Under the pieces are notes generated by a model. That model saw nothing but the letters and a program-made list of their open reading frames with translations, had not been told where the DNA came from and did no database searches. Positions 1 through 11,376 of a stretch of 53,513 nt of DNA are shown here, piece by piece (position 1 is the stretch's first letter; every line of letters begins with the position of its first letter). Origin of the DNA: Polymorphobacter sp. (GTDB lineage Bacteria > Pseudomonadota > Alphaproteobacteria > Sphingomonadales > Sphingomonadaceae); assembly GCF_025362435.1 (NCBI RefSeq), contig NZ_JANYGL010000091.1:1-53513 (forward strand), given 5' to 3'. The position numbers were made by a program, and so were the translations under genes.

Positions 1-964
<964 letters not shown>

Positions 965-966
<2 letters not shown>

Positions 967-1582
967 AGCCGCTTGCCGATTGCATCACAGCCGCGACGGG
1001 CGCGAAACTATAACGGTGATGCGCGGTGGCGCCGTGCCGCGCGAGGCCGTCGAAGTGCTCGCGCGTCGAGTACCCCATGTTGGTCGCCCAGCCGTAATGC
1101 GGGTGCTCGGCGGCGAGTTCGGCCATCATCGCGTCGCGGGTGACCTTGGCGACGACCGAGGCGGCGGCGATCGACAGGCACAATGCATCACCGCCGACGA
1201 CGGTGGTCGTGGCGTGGCCCCATTTCGGGCTGCGGTTGCCGTCGACGAGGACGTGGCGCGGCGCGTGCTTGAGGGCAGCGACGGCGCGCTCCATAGCCAG
1301 CATCGTCGCCCAATAGATGTTGAGGTGGTCGACCTCCTCGACGCTGGCGACGCCGACGCCGATCTCGGCACAGTCGCGCAGCATCGCCAGCAGGGTCTCG
1401 CGGCGCGCGGCGGTCAGGACCTTCGAATCGTTGAGGCCATCGGGGTAGCAGTCGGGGTCGAGGACGACCGCGGCGGCGACCACCGGCCCGGCGAGGGGAC
1501 CTCGTCCAGCCTCGTCGACCCCGGCGCATCGGGGGCCATGGTGGGTCTCGCGGGTGAGGCAGGGCGTGGGAAGGGTCGGCAT
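965..1582 (-). CDS. rnhB: Ribonuclease HII
   Basis: Cleaves the RNA strand of RNA/DNA hybrids and nicks at single ribonucleotides left in DNA. The protein has 205 residues, usual for bacterial RNase HII. The motif GVDEAGRGPLAGPVVAAAV spans residues 21-39. The four carboxylates of the DEDD active site are visible as D23, E24, D114 (in LVDGN) and D132 (in GGDAL), followed by the conserved AASVVAKVTRD. The ATG at 1582 has an AGAAGG ribosome site about six bases upstream. The gene lies between thiD and ccrM on the same strand. A palindromic repeat separates it from thiD, so it may have its own promoter. Confidence 0.95.
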
Positions 1583-1612
1583 AAAGGCCCTTCTAGCACC
1601 TCATGCTTCACT

Positions 1613-1686
1613 GTCATCCCGGCGAAGGCCGGGACCCATGATCACTGCCGGTTGAGATCATGGGTCCCCGCTTTCGCGGGAATGAC
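1613..1686. repeat. Dispersed palindromic repeat (REP-like), composite hairpin
   Basis: Two inverted arms, roughly gtcatcccggcgaaggccgg and its approximate complement ccccgctttcgcgggaatgac, enclose a second pair, acccatgatc / gatcatgggt. The core tcatcccggcgaaggccggga recurs at 5172-5205 and, in variant form, near 43422 and 43758. It fills the gap between thiD and rnhB. It could act as a terminator or mRNA-stability hairpin. Confidence 0.75.
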
Positions 1687-1688
1687 CG

Positions 1689-2477
1689 TCAGCGGGGGAG
1701 CATCCACCCATGCCCCAGCGGCCCATGCCCCGCGCCGAACCCCGGCGCATTGGCAATCGCTCCAATCACATACGCCCGCGCCGCCGCAATCGCATCGGCC
1801 AGCGGCTCACCCCGCCCCAGCCCGACCGCGATCGCCGACGCCAGTGTACACCCCGTCCCATGCGTATGCCGCGTCTCGATCCGCGAACTCGCGAACCGCA
1901 TCTGTCGATTGCCGGTAACGAGCCAGTCGGCAACCTCGTTGCCGTCCAAATGCCCGCCCTTCGCCAGCACCGCCCGCGCCCCCATCCCGAGCAATTCCTG
2001 CGCCGCGAGGACCGCGTCGCCCTCGTCCTCGACCTCCGTCCCGGTCAGCGCGGCGAGTTCGGGGGTGTTCGGCGTCACGATCGTGCTCAGTGGCAGCAAA
2101 TACCGGACCAGCGCCTCGACTGCATCGTCGGCAAGCAAACTCGCCCCGCCCTTCGCCACCATCACCGGGTCGAGCACGATCGGCACCCGCACGCCGCGCA
2201 ACACCTCCGCCACCGCCGCGATCAGGGCGGCGTCGCCGAGCATCCCGATCTTGACCACATCGACCCCGATATCGTCGATCACGGCGCGCATCTGCGCGAC
2301 GACAACCTCTGCCGGGATGGCATGGACCGCGCTGACCCCGAGCGTGTTCTGCACCGTCACCGCGGTCACCGCCGTCCCCGCGTAGCCGCCGAGCATCGTC
2401 ACCGTCTTGATATCCGCCTGGATACCCGCGCCGCCCGAGGAGTCGGAACCGGCGATGATGAGGATGCGCGGGGTCAC
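1689..2477 (-). CDS. thiD: Hydroxymethylpyrimidine/phosphomethylpyrimidine kinase
   Basis: Phosphorylates the thiamine pyrimidine precursor HMP and HMP-P in thiamine biosynthesis. It is a ribokinase-fold enzyme of 262 residues, the usual length. Seen: the N-terminal substrate motif AGSDSSGGAGIQAD at about residues 9-22, DPVMVAKGG in the middle, and the C-terminal anion-hole motif THGTGCTLAS. The frame stays open upstream, but the homologous region begins at the GTG at 2477, and that GTG overlaps the stop of the small zinc-ribbon gene as GTGA. It is the last gene of the glmM-DUF1272-thiD set and is followed directly by a palindromic repeat. Confidence 0.93.
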   Translation of the reverse strand: MTPRILIIAGSDSSGGAGIQADIKTVTMLGGYAGTAVTAVTVQNTLGVSAVHAIPAEVVVAQMRAVIDDIGVDVVKIGMLGDAALIAAVAEVLRGVRVPIVLDPVMVAKGGASLLADDAVEALVRYLLPLSTIVTPNTPELAALTGTEVEDEGDAVLAAQELLGMGARAVLAKGGHLDGNEVADWLVTGNRQMRFASSRIETRHTHGTGCTLASAIAVGLGRGEPLADAIAAARAYVIGAIANAPGFGAGHGPLGHGWMLPR

Positions 2478-2698
2478 GGCTTGTAGTGGCGAACCGTCGA
2501 CGCCGGATGCTTCGCCAGCATTGCCGCCGGGCGGATCGGGCGCCGCTCGAAGCCGCCGCCGCAGTTCGGGCAGAGATTCGCCATCGGCCCGTCGACGCAC
2601 TCGGGGCAAAAGGTGCATTCGTAGGTGCAGATGCGTGCGTCGGCGTCGGGGGGCAGGTCGCGCCCGCAGCGTTCGCAGTCGGGTCGCAGATCGAGCAT
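2474..2698 (-). CDS. DUF1272 small zinc-ribbon protein
   Basis: A 74-residue protein of the DUF1272 family, which has no established function. Cysteines are arranged as CERC (residues 8-11), CTYEC (24-28), CPEC (31-34) and CPNC (43-46), which suggests two interleaved zinc sites. The C-terminal stretch RRPIRPAAMLAKHPAST is typical of the family. Its ATG overlaps the glmM stop as ATGA, and its own stop overlaps the thiD GTG as GTGA, so its translation is coupled on both sides. Zinc binding is inferred from the cysteine pattern. A role linked to thiamine or cell-wall metabolism would rest on position alone. Confidence 0.85.
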   Translation of the reverse strand: MLDLRPDCERCGRDLPPDADARICTYECTFCPECVDGPMANLCPNCGGGFERRPIRPAAMLAKHPASTVRHYKP

Positions 2699-4035
2699 CA
2701 GCCCGCCGCCACAACTGCCGCGCAGATTTCGTCGACGACCTCCGTCACCAGCCCGATGTCTTCGCCCTCGGCCATGACGCGGATCAGCGGCTCGGTGCCC
2801 GACTTGCGGATCAGCAGGCGGCCGGTGCCGTTCAACCGTGCCTCGCCCGCCGCGATCACGCGCTTGACGCCGTCGGTGTCGAGAGGCGCGCCGCCCGCGA
2901 ACCGCACGTTCTTGAGCAGCTGCGGCAGCGGGTCGAACAGATGGAGGAGCTCGCTCGCCGGCTTGCCGCTCGTTACCAGGACGCTCAAGATCTGCAGCGC
3001 CGCGACGAGTCCGTCGCCGGTCGTCGCATAGTCGCGCAGGATGATGTGCCCCGACTGCTCGCCGCCGATGTTGAAGCCGCGCGCGCGCATCGCCTCGAGG
3101 ACATAGCGGTCGCCGACATTGGTCCGCTCGAGCGTCAGCCCCTGCCCGTGGAGGTATCGTTCGAGGCCGAGGTTCGACATCACCGTCGCGACCAGCCCGC
3201 CGCCCTTGAGCAGGCCTTTTTTCGCCCAGTCCGTGACGACGAGCGCCATCAGCTGATCGCCGTCGACGAGCTTGCCGTTCTCGTCGGCGACAATCAGCCG
3301 GTCGGCGTCGCCGTCGAGGGCGATGCCGAGGTGCGCGCCGCTGGCGACGACGCGCTCCTGCATCGCCTCGGGATGGGTCGAGCCGATCGCGGCGTTGACG
3401 TTGAAGCCGTCGGGGTCGACGCCGATCGAGATGACGTCGGCACCCAGTTCCCACAACGCCATCGGTGCGACCTTATACGCCGCGCCGTGCGCGCAATCGA
3501 TGACGATGCGGAGGCCGTCGAGGCGGAGCCGGTCGGGAAAGCTCGACTTGGCCGAATGGATGTAGCGTCCCTGCGCGTCGTCGATGCGGCGGGCGCGGCC
3601 GATCGCGGCGGGGGCGGCGAGGACCGGAGCGGTGTCGATCAGTGTCTCGATCTCGAGCTCGTCGGCGTCGGACAATTTATAGCCGTCGGGGCCGAACAGC
3701 TTGATGCCGTTGTCGTGGAACGGGTTGTGGCTCGCCGAGACCATGACACCCAGGTCGGCGCGCATCGAGCGGGTCAGCATCGCCACCGCCGGCGTCGGCA
3801 TCGGCCCGACCTGGACGACGTCCATGCCGACGCTGGTGAACCCCGCGGTCAGCGCGCTTTCGATCATGTAGCCCGAAAGCCGTGTGTCCTTGCCGATCAG
3901 GACGCGGTGCTTGTGGCTGCCGCGAAGAAACTTCGTCCCCGCCGCCTGCCCGACGCGCATCGCCACCTCTGGCGTCATCGGCGCGGTGTTGGTCAGGCCG
4001 CGAATGCCATCGGTGCCGAAATATTTGCGCGTCAT
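2698..4035 (-). CDS. glmM: Phosphoglucosamine mutase
   Basis: Converts glucosamine-6-phosphate to glucosamine-1-phosphate, the entry to UDP-GlcNAc for peptidoglycan and LPS. It has 445 residues, full length for the family. Seen: N-terminal FGTDGIRG (residues 6-13), the phosphoserine loop [12 protein letters not shown] with catalytic Ser102, the metal loop DGDADR near residue 241, and the C-terminal phosphate-binding motif [15 protein letters not shown]. It is the first gene of a coupled set with DUF1272 and thiD, read away from the divergent aldo/keto reductase. Identity is certain from the motif set. Confidence 0.97.
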   Translation of the reverse strand: MTRKYFGTDGIRGLTNTAPMTPEVAMRVGQAAGTKFLRGSHKHRVLIGKDTRLSGYMIESALTAGFTSVGMDVVQVGPMPTPAVAMLTRSMRADLGVMVSASHNPFHDNGIKLFGPDGYKLSDADELEIETLIDTAPVLAAPAAIGRARRIDDAQGRYIHSAKSSFPDRLRLDGLRIVIDCAHGAAYKVAPMALWELGADVISIGVDPDGFNVNAAIGSTHPEAMQERVVASGAHLGIALDGDADRLIVADENGKLVDGDQLMALVVTDWAKKGLLKGGGLVATVMSNLGLERYLHGQGLTLERTNVGDRYVLEAMRARGFNIGGEQSGHIILRDYATTGDGLVAALQILSVLVTSGKPASELLHLFDPLPQLLKNVRFAGGAPLDTDGVKRVIAAGEARLNGTGRLLIRKSGTEPLIRVMAEGEDIGLVTEVVDEICAAVVAAG

Positions 4036-4105
4036 GGTGCCTGCCTACCCCTTAAACGAGTCTTACCGTGGGATGACGCCCTACGACAAGCATCGGAGAC
4101 ACGAG

Positions 4106-5104
<999 letters not shown>

Positions 5105-5171
5105 GGGTCGGGGGCCGTAGGAGGTCCGCCGCACAGCAGGCTGACCGCATTCGGTCGGCAGGCTAATCACT

Positions 5172-5205
5172 GATTGTCATCCCGGCGAAGGCCGGGATGA
5201 CAATC
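5172..5205. repeat. Perfect 15-bp palindrome of the dispersed repeat family
   Basis: gattgtcatcccggc, loop gaag, then the exact reverse complement. It sits between two convergent genes (aldo/keto reductase and short-chain dehydrogenase), where it could serve as a bidirectional terminator. It shares its core with the repeat at 1613. Confidence 0.8.
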
Positions 5206-5233
5206 TGAAATTACGCGGAAGATTTGTAGGAAG

Positions 5234-6016
5234 CTACCGCTCCACCACCGGGGCCATCGACGCCATCATGTCGAACAGCCGATCCGGATCGCTCCCGCGC
5301 AGCTTGCCGAGCATCATCTCGGGACCGTCACCAACCAGAATCTCGCGCGTCCCCGCCGCCATCCCCGCAAGGATCGTCGCCGCGGCACTTTCGGGGCTGA
5401 CCCCGGCTTCGATCGCGGCGTCGCTGTGCCCGCGCTCAGCCCCGTCTCCTTCGAGCGCGTGGACCGCGATGCCGGTCCGAACGAACCCCGGGGTGACGAC
5501 ATGGACCGCGACGCCGTATTGCGCGATCTCGGCGCGCAGCGCGTCGGCATAGCCGATCATCGCGTGCTTCGCGGCGCAGTAGCCGGTCCGCATCGGGCTC
5601 CCCGACTTGCCCGCGATCGAGGCGATCATCACGATCCGCCCCGCCTTCGCCGCGACCATCGCCGGCAACACCAGCTGCGTCAGCCGCAGCGGGGCGAAGA
5701 AATCGACCTCCATGATCCGGCGATAGACCTCGAAATCGGTGTCGAGCGCGAGGCTGCGCTGCGAGATGCCGGCGTTGTTGACGAGGATGTCGACCGGCCC
5801 GGCGTCGGCGACGATGCCCGGCAGCGCGGCGAGGTCGGTGGTGTCGAAAGCGATCGTCCGGGCTCCCGGGCACTGGCCCGCAACCTCGGCAAGTGCGGCT
5901 TCATTGCGCCCCGACAGGACGAGCTTCGCGCCCTCGGCGGCGAAGGCGACCGCGAGCGCTGCGCCGATCCCCGACGACGCGCCGGTGATCCAGATCGTCT
6001 GTTCGGCGTACTTCAT
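5234..6016 (-). CDS. Short-chain dehydrogenase/reductase
   Basis: A classical SDR of 260 residues with a Rossmann fold. Seen: cofactor motif TGASSGIG (residues 11-18), NNAG (80-83), and the active site S133, Y146, K150 (YCAAK). D59 in FDTTD is the usual residue contacting the adenine ring. Substrate is unknown; the closest general type is a ketoreductase or acyl-chain dehydrogenase. The ATG at 6016 overlaps the stop of the upstream NnrU-family gene as ATGA, so the two are translated together. Confidence 0.9.
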   Translation of the reverse strand: MKYAEQTIWITGASSGIGAALAVAFAAEGAKLVLSGRNEAALAEVAGQCPGARTIAFDTTDLAALPGIVADAGPVDILVNNAGISQRSLALDTDFEVYRRIMEVDFFAPLRLTQLVLPAMVAAKAGRIVMIASIAGKSGSPMRTGYCAAKHAMIGYADALRAEIAQYGVAVHVVTPGFVRTGIAVHALEGDGAERGHSDAAIEAGVSPESAAATILAGMAAGTREILVGDGPEMMLGKLRGSDPDRLFDMMASMAPVVER

Positions 6017-6669
6017 GCCATTCCCCACAGGTTCGGCCCGCCCGCATAGGGGTGGGCGAAGGTCGCGGCGGCGAACAGCACGATGCCGCCGATCAGCGCG
6101 GTCCAGCCGGGCATGAAGAAGCCGCGCCCGAACGGCACGAAGCTTGTCGCTGCCTCGTACGCTCCCCATGCCGCACCGAGCTGCTCGCGTTTCTTGCCGT
6201 CCTGCAGGCGTGCACCGACGAGCGCGAGGATCAGGATCGCGCCGCTCAACGCGATGTCGCGGCTGGTGCCGCCGAGCGTCGCGTGGACGATCGCCCACAA
6301 CGCGAACGCCCACATCATCGGGTGGCGGGTGATCCGCTGGACCCCGCGCGGGTCGGCGGATGCGGCGGCAGCGGGGGTGCCCATCAGCGCCGGGTTGGGC
6401 GTCGCGACCGAGCCGACGAACAGGATCATCGCGAACAGCATGACGACCGCGCCAAGCGGCCACGCCCATGCCGGGGCGCTCCACACGGCGTCGACGGGAG
6501 CACGCCGCCATTCGAACACCGCCCAGCCGAGGGTGGCGAAGGCGATGAGCGAATAGACCCCGGCGAACCCGCCCGCGCCGAGGCGCTTGACGAGGGGTGC
6601 GCGGAGGGGGTGCGACAGAAGGAAGTGGCTCCCGACGAAGGCGGCGAGGGCGAGGATGAGGAGGGTCAT
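6013..6669 (-). CDS. NnrU-family integral membrane protein
   Basis: A 218-residue polytopic membrane protein with about six hydrophobic segments. The family signature is seen as GSHFLLSHPLRAPL near the N-terminus and TRHPMMWAFALWA in the middle. NnrU was first noted near nitrite-reduction genes, and the fold is related to isoprenylcysteine methyltransferase-like membrane proteins; its biochemical role is not settled. There are no denitrification genes here, so a nitrogen-oxide function is not supported by context. It is coupled to the downstream SDR and lies 19 bases after the amidohydrolase, so all five genes from 11165 down may form one transcript. Confidence 0.82.
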   Translation of the reverse strand: MTLLILALAAFVGSHFLLSHPLRAPLVKRLGAGGFAGVYSLIAFATLGWAVFEWRRAPVDAVWSAPAWAWPLGAVVMLFAMILFVGSVATPNPALMGTPAAAASADPRGVQRITRHPMMWAFALWAIVHATLGGTSRDIALSGAILILALVGARLQDGKKREQLGAAWGAYEAATSFVPFGRGFFMPGWTALIGGIVLFAAATFAHPYAGGPNLWGMA

Positions 6670-6688
6670 GCTGCCGATCCCGCGTCCG

Positions 6689-7984
6689 TCAGGGCCTATA
6701 CGCCAGCGGCAGCGCGTCGTGCTGCAAATGCAGATACCGGTCGCGCAACTCGGTCTGGCGCGAGGTGATCGGCTGGGCGACGCCGTCGATCAGCACCGCG
6801 ACCGGGGCCGATTGCAGTTCGAGCGGGTCGCCGTCCCACACCACGAGGTCGGCGCGCTTGCCCGGCGCGATGACCCCGGTGTCGGCCATGCCGAAGATCT
6901 CGGCGGGGTTGCGGGTGATGACGCTGATCGCCTGGTCGCGGGTCAGCCCGACGCCGCCGGGCAGGCGGCCCTGCGCGACGAGGTTGCCGGCGAACTGCGT
7001 GACGTTGCGTGGCTGGTTGGTCGACTCGCCGCCCGAGGTGCCGAGGCCGACGAGGACGCCCGCCGCGGCCAGCCGCCCGACGTTCGACTTGGTCGACGCG
7101 ATCGTCTCGAAGGCGTCGGGCAGGTCGTCGATCGCGCTGGTGATGACGGGGACGTGCGCCGCCGCGATCCGGTCGGCGATCGTCCAGCCTTCCCGCGCCC
7201 CGAGCAGGATCAGGTGCAGCTTGGGGAAGTCGGTGCGGAGCGCTAGGACGGCGAGGATGTCCGAGGCGCGCTCGACATGGACGACGAGCGGCTGCTGCCC
7301 CTCGACCACCGCGACCAAGGCGGCGGTGTCGGCGCGCTGGTAGAGGTTCTCGTGGTTGCCCGTCTCGCGACCGCGGTGCGCGGCGTATTCGCGGGCTTCG
7401 TCGAGCGCGTTCCTGAACGCGGCGAAAGACGCGGTGCGGCTGCCGCCCGCTGCCTCGGCACCGTTCTCGCCGAGCTCGACGAGCTGGAAAGCCTTTCCGC
7501 GAGTAAGGATGTCGGGGCCGCTGGACAGGCGGATAAGCGCGCCCTGCCCCGCGAAGATATCGCGGCTCGCCTCCGGAGCGACGACCGCGCGGGTGACACC
7601 GCCGGCGCGCGCGACCGCGATCCCCGTCTCGCGTCCGTTAAGCGCCGGGACGACGTCGAGCGAGGCCGAGAACGGCGACTTCGCAGCGCGCGTGTCATTC
7701 GCCTCGCGGACCCCGCCGACCTCGTCGATGCCGAGGTCGGACATGCCGACGACGAGCCCCGGGGTGACGAACTTGCCAGTCGCGTCGATCGTCTGTGCGC
7801 CCGTGGGGACCGCTACGCCGCTGCCGACCGCGACGATGCGGCCGTTGTCGACGACGACGGTGGCGTTCTCGATCGTCGCTCCCGCGCCGGTCATCACCGT
7901 GCCGCCGGTGAAGGCGACGGGAGCGGCGATGGCAGGAAGCGCTGCTGTCGCGAGCAGCGCGGCGAAGATGCGAGCGGCCTTCAC
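6689..7984 (-). CDS. Amidohydrolase-family exported protein lacking the HxH metal motif
   Basis: A 431-residue protein with a signal peptide (residues 1-20, ending AAPAIA-type) and the beta-sandwich/TIM-barrel pattern of the amidohydrolase superfamily. At the site where the next gene reads PGIIDIHSHLG, this one reads PGLVVGMSDLG, so both histidines of the HxH metal pair are replaced (M81, D83). The later conserved Asp is also not obvious (GLGTSGGES). The C-terminal motif ITRNPAEIFG...GVIAPGKRADLVVWDGDP is intact. It may be a structural partner or an enzyme with altered metal use. GTG start at 7984, overlapping the upstream stop as GTGA. Confidence 0.85.
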   Translation of the reverse strand: MKAARIFAALLATAALPAIAAPVAFTGGTVMTGAGATIENATVVVDNGRIVAVGSGVAVPTGAQTIDATGKFVTPGLVVGMSDLGIDEVGGVREANDTRAAKSPFSASLDVVPALNGRETGIAVARAGGVTRAVVAPEASRDIFAGQGALIRLSSGPDILTRGKAFQLVELGENGAEAAGGSRTASFAAFRNALDEAREYAAHRGRETGNHENLYQRADTAALVAVVEGQQPLVVHVERASDILAVLALRTDFPKLHLILLGAREGWTIADRIAAAHVPVITSAIDDLPDAFETIASTKSNVGRLAAAGVLVGLGTSGGESTNQPRNVTQFAGNLVAQGRLPGGVGLTRDQAISVITRNPAEIFGMADTGVIAPGKRADLVVWDGDPLELQSAPVAVLIDGVAQPITSRQTELRDRYLHLQHDALPLAYRP

Positions 7985-9402
7985 TTGACGTCTCCCGAGC
8001 CGGGCTGGCCGAGTTCGAAGTCGGTCCTTGGGCGGCGGTTGGGGTCGGCGGCGTCGTACATCAGCGCGCCGTCGATCCAGACGTCGACGGGCCGCGAATA
8101 GACGCTGAACGGGTCGCCGTTCCACAGCACGACGTCGGCCATCTTGCCGGGTTCGAGGCTGCCGGTCTGCTTGTCGATGCCGAGCCCCTTCGCCGGGTTG
8201 AGCGACAGCCATTCGAAGGCGACCTCGGGAGCGATGACGATGCCCGCGCGCCTGCCCGCCGCGATCGCCTTCGCCGCCTCCTGGTTCAGCCGCTGGATGC
8301 CGTTGGGATCGTCGCTGTGGACGATCGCGCACGCCCCGGCGTTGTGGACCAGCGCGATATTCTCGCGGATGCCGTCATAGCTTTCCATCTTGAAGCCCCA
8401 CCAGTCGGCCCACATCGCCGAGCAGATGTTTTCCTTACGGAGCAGGTCGGCGATCTTGTAGCTTTCGACGGCGTGGTGGAACGCACTGACATGATAGCCG
8501 AATTCTTTCGACATCGCGATGACGTTGGCCATCTCGTCGGCGCGGTAGCAGTGGTTCTGGACGAGAATGTCGCCGTTGAGCACGCCCATCAGCGTGTCGT
8601 TGACCAGCTCGCGCTTGGGCGCGTCGACCGGCTTCGCGGTCCCGGCCTTGGCCTTGCGGGTATAGTCGTCCCACTTGCGTTTGTAGATCACCGCGTCGGA
8701 CCATGCCTGGCGATCGACCGCGATATTGCCCATCCGCGTCTGCGGCGAGATGTTGCGGCTGCCGTAGACGCGCTTGGGGTTCTCGCCGCACGCCATCTTG
8801 AGGCTCGGCTTGGCCCCGGGGAACTTCATGTCCTGCGCAGTCCGGCCGAGGACGTTCTTGACCGTCACCCCGCGCCCGCCGAACAGGTTCGCCGAACCGG
8901 GGAGGATGTGGAAGGTCGTTACGCCGCCGCTAAGCGCACGGGTGAAGCCCGGGTCCTGCGGCCAGATCGAGTGCTCGGCCCAGACGTCGGCGGTGTTCGG
9001 GCGGGTTGCCTCGTTGCCGTCGCTGTTCGCCTGGACGCCGGGCGACGGATAGTCGCCGAGGTGGCTGTGAATGTCGATGATGCCCGGCGTGACGAACTTG
9101 CCCGCCGCCTCGATCACCGTCGCCCCCGCCGGGATCGCGACCGACGCCCCGACCTCCGCGACCTTGCCGTTCTCGAGCCGCACCATGCCGGGGGCGAACT
9201 TGCGTCCCGCGCCGTCGTACACCGTCGCGCCGCGGATCACCGTCGTGACGCCGGGGTAGGGGTGGTACGTCGAGGGGTAGGGGTCGGCCGGGATCGCGAC
9301 GATCTCCGCTGGCCCCGCCGGCTTGTTACCCGCGGTCTTCGGATGTTGATCGGTCGCGCACGCCGCGACCCCGAGCAGCGCGAACAGGAACAACCGCCGC
9401 AT
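7981..9402 (-). CDS. Amidohydrolase lipoprotein (imidazolonepropionase/dipeptidase-like)
   Basis: A 473-residue metal-dependent hydrolase with a lipoprotein signal: the lipobox VAAC places the lipid-bearing cysteine at residue 15. The metal motif DIHSHLG gives H112 and H114. Later candidate ligands are HCYRADE, SAFHHAVES and HSDDPN. The C-terminal LNPAKGLGI...GSLEPGKMADVVLWNGDPF closes the composite beta-sandwich domain. Relatives cleave amide bonds in dipeptides, acyl-amino acids or cyclic amides. Periplasmic or outer-membrane location is inferred from the lipobox. ATG at 9402 overlaps the transporter stop as ATGA, suggesting that its products are peptides imported by that carrier. Confidence 0.9.
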   Translation of the reverse strand: MRRLFLFALLGVAACATDQHPKTAGNKPAGPAEIVAIPADPYPSTYHPYPGVTTVIRGATVYDGAGRKFAPGMVRLENGKVAEVGASVAIPAGATVIEAAGKFVTPGIIDIHSHLGDYPSPGVQANSDGNEATRPNTADVWAEHSIWPQDPGFTRALSGGVTTFHILPGSANLFGGRGVTVKNVLGRTAQDMKFPGAKPSLKMACGENPKRVYGSRNISPQTRMGNIAVDRQAWSDAVIYKRKWDDYTRKAKAGTAKPVDAPKRELVNDTLMGVLNGDILVQNHCYRADEMANVIAMSKEFGYHVSAFHHAVESYKIADLLRKENICSAMWADWWGFKMESYDGIRENIALVHNAGACAIVHSDDPNGIQRLNQEAAKAIAAGRRAGIVIAPEVAFEWLSLNPAKGLGIDKQTGSLEPGKMADVVLWNGDPFSVYSRPVDVWIDGALMYDAADPNRRPRTDFELGQPGSGDVK

Positions 9403-11165
9403 CAGTCGACTCCGTGCATCAGGCGTTTGAGGAAGGGCGAGATCGCCAGCAGCAGCAGCCCGATCCCGGCGGCGACGAGCCCGATCGTCTGGAACACCCC
9501 GGCATAGGTTTCGAGGCTGACCTTGAGGTTGGTGACTTCACCGCCGACGGTAGCGACGCTCGCGATCTGGGCGATCGCGCCGCCGATATATTGCGCGACC
9601 GAGATCGACAGGAACCACACCCCCATCATCATGCCGACGATCCGCGCGATCGACAGCTTGGTAATCATGCTCAGGCCGACCGGCGAGATGCACAATTCGG
9701 CCATCGAGTGGATCAGGTACAGCCCCGCGAGCCACCACACCGCGACCTTGAAGCTCGAATCGGCGAAGTGCGTTCCCCAGACGAGGAACAGGAACCCGGC
9801 GCCGACCCCGACGAGCGCGATGCCGAACTTGACCGGGATGCCCGGCTCCATGCCGCGCCGCGCCAGCGCCGCCCACATCGCCGCGAAGACTGGCGCGAGG
9901 GCGACGATGAAGAAGGCGTTGAAGAACTGCGTCTGTCCGGCGGAGATGTTGAACAGGCCGAAGATCGACAGCTCGGTATTGCGGTCGGCGAACAAGGTCA
10001 GCGACGACCCGGCCTGCTCGAACAGCGTCCAAAAGGTGACGTTGAACACGATCAGCACCATCGCCGCGACCATCATCTGGAACTCGACGCGGGTGCCGGC
10101 GCGATACGACCAGATCAGGATCGCGGGGACGCCGACGACGAAGGTGGCGAACAGCGCCTTGCCGAGCACCGGCAGCGCCGCAAGGTAACCGCCAAGCCCG
10201 CTTCCCGCCGCCGCCGGAACCGCGGTCAGTGTGTTCGAGAACAGCAGCCACGGGATCGCGATCGCGGCAATCGATGCGACGTAGATCGCGATTGAGCGGT
10301 CGGCTCCGGTCGCAGCGGGTGCCTCGCCATAGCCGTCGAGACGGCCGCCATCGAACTGGATCAGCGCCCAGGCGATCAGCATCCCGACCGCCGCGAGGCC
10401 GAACCCCGCCCACCAGCCGAACGCGACCGCGAGGAACGGGCAGAGGATCTGCGAGCCGATGCTGCCGAGGTTGATGCCCATGTAGAAGATGGTGAAGCCC
10501 GCGTCGCGACGCCGGTCGCCCTTGGCGTACAACGCGCCGACCATCGTCGAGATGTTGGGCTTGAAGAAGCCGTTGCCGACGACGATCGCCGACAAAGCGA
10601 CCAGCATGATCGCGATATACATCGGCGAGCGGACGGCGTCGGAGGCGAAGTCGGCCTTCGCGATCGTCCGCGCGGTTGTGCCGTCGGGGGCGAGCAGCGC
10701 GACCGAACCGTCGTCGTTGCCTCTAATCTGGAGCCGTGCGCCGTGATCGACGACGAAGCGCCGTTCCTTGCCGGCGACGTCCTCGACGCTGACGGCATGG
10801 GTGATCCCGTCGAAGGTCGCGACCGGCTTCGCCGTCTCACCGCCGAAGCACAGAACGAAATAGCCGAGCGACATGACGATCGCGCCGAACTTGACCGCGC
10901 GTTTCGAGCCGAGGAAGCGGTCGGCGAGCAGCCCGCCGATGAACGGCGTCAGATAGACCATGCTCATGTACGCACCGTACATCCCGCTGCCGGCCTGGTC
11001 GCCGAAGACGAAGTGCTTGGTCAGGTACAGCACCAGCAGCGCCCGCATGCCGTAGAAGCCGAAGCGCTCCCACAGTTCGGTCGTGAACAGGCGCGCCAGT
11101 TGCCGGGGATGGCCGAACCAAAGTTGCCCGGCACTCGGCGGCCCGGCGGCGGGGATACTGGCCAT
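9402..11165 (-). CDS. Proton-dependent oligopeptide transporter (POT/PTR family)
   Basis: Inner-membrane proton symporter for di- and tripeptides, 587 residues. The family motif ExxER is visible as E30-L-W-E33-R34, followed by FGFYGMRALLVLYL in the first transmembrane segment. About 14 hydrophobic segments follow, with a roughly 70-residue soluble insert after the early helices (near residues 115-185). The ATG at 11165 is preceded by AAGGGAG six bases away, which decides the start over an in-frame GTG 18 bases earlier. It leads an operon with two amidohydrolases, fitting a scheme in which the hydrolases and carrier handle the same peptides. Confidence 0.92.
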   Translation of the reverse strand: MASIPAAGPPSAGQLWFGHPRQLARLFTTELWERFGFYGMRALLVLYLTKHFVFGDQAGSGMYGAYMSMVYLTPFIGGLLADRFLGSKRAVKFGAIVMSLGYFVLCFGGETAKPVATFDGITHAVSVEDVAGKERRFVVDHGARLQIRGNDDGSVALLAPDGTTARTIAKADFASDAVRSPMYIAIMLVALSAIVVGNGFFKPNISTMVGALYAKGDRRRDAGFTIFYMGINLGSIGSQILCPFLAVAFGWWAGFGLAAVGMLIAWALIQFDGGRLDGYGEAPAATGADRSIAIYVASIAAIAIPWLLFSNTLTAVPAAAGSGLGGYLAALPVLGKALFATFVVGVPAILIWSYRAGTRVEFQMMVAAMVLIVFNVTFWTLFEQAGSSLTLFADRNTELSIFGLFNISAGQTQFFNAFFIVALAPVFAAMWAALARRGMEPGIPVKFGIALVGVGAGFLFLVWGTHFADSSFKVAVWWLAGLYLIHSMAELCISPVGLSMITKLSIARIVGMMMGVWFLSISVAQYIGGAIAQIASVATVGGEVTNLKVSLETYAGVFQTIGLVAAGIGLLLLAISPFLKRLMHGVD

Positions 11166-11376
11166 GAAACTCCCTTGACGCACCAGCCGCTCGGACGGCG
11201 GCTGTTGGCGCGTACACTAGCGGGACGGGCGCGGGGGGCAAGGGCTCGTCATTCACCGAGCGCGGGCGGAGTTTTGGGGAGTCGGCCGAAGGCGGTCGTT
11301 TGCGGCTGCTTTCGTCCGATCCCAGTTATCCAACAGCAATTTATGCCTATCAGGATCAGTCTGTTTAAACGGACAT

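Noticed and set aside
6013-6669. Denitrification function for the NnrU-family gene
   Set aside because: No nitrite, nitric-oxide or nitrous-oxide reductase genes are nearby; its partner is a short-chain dehydrogenase.
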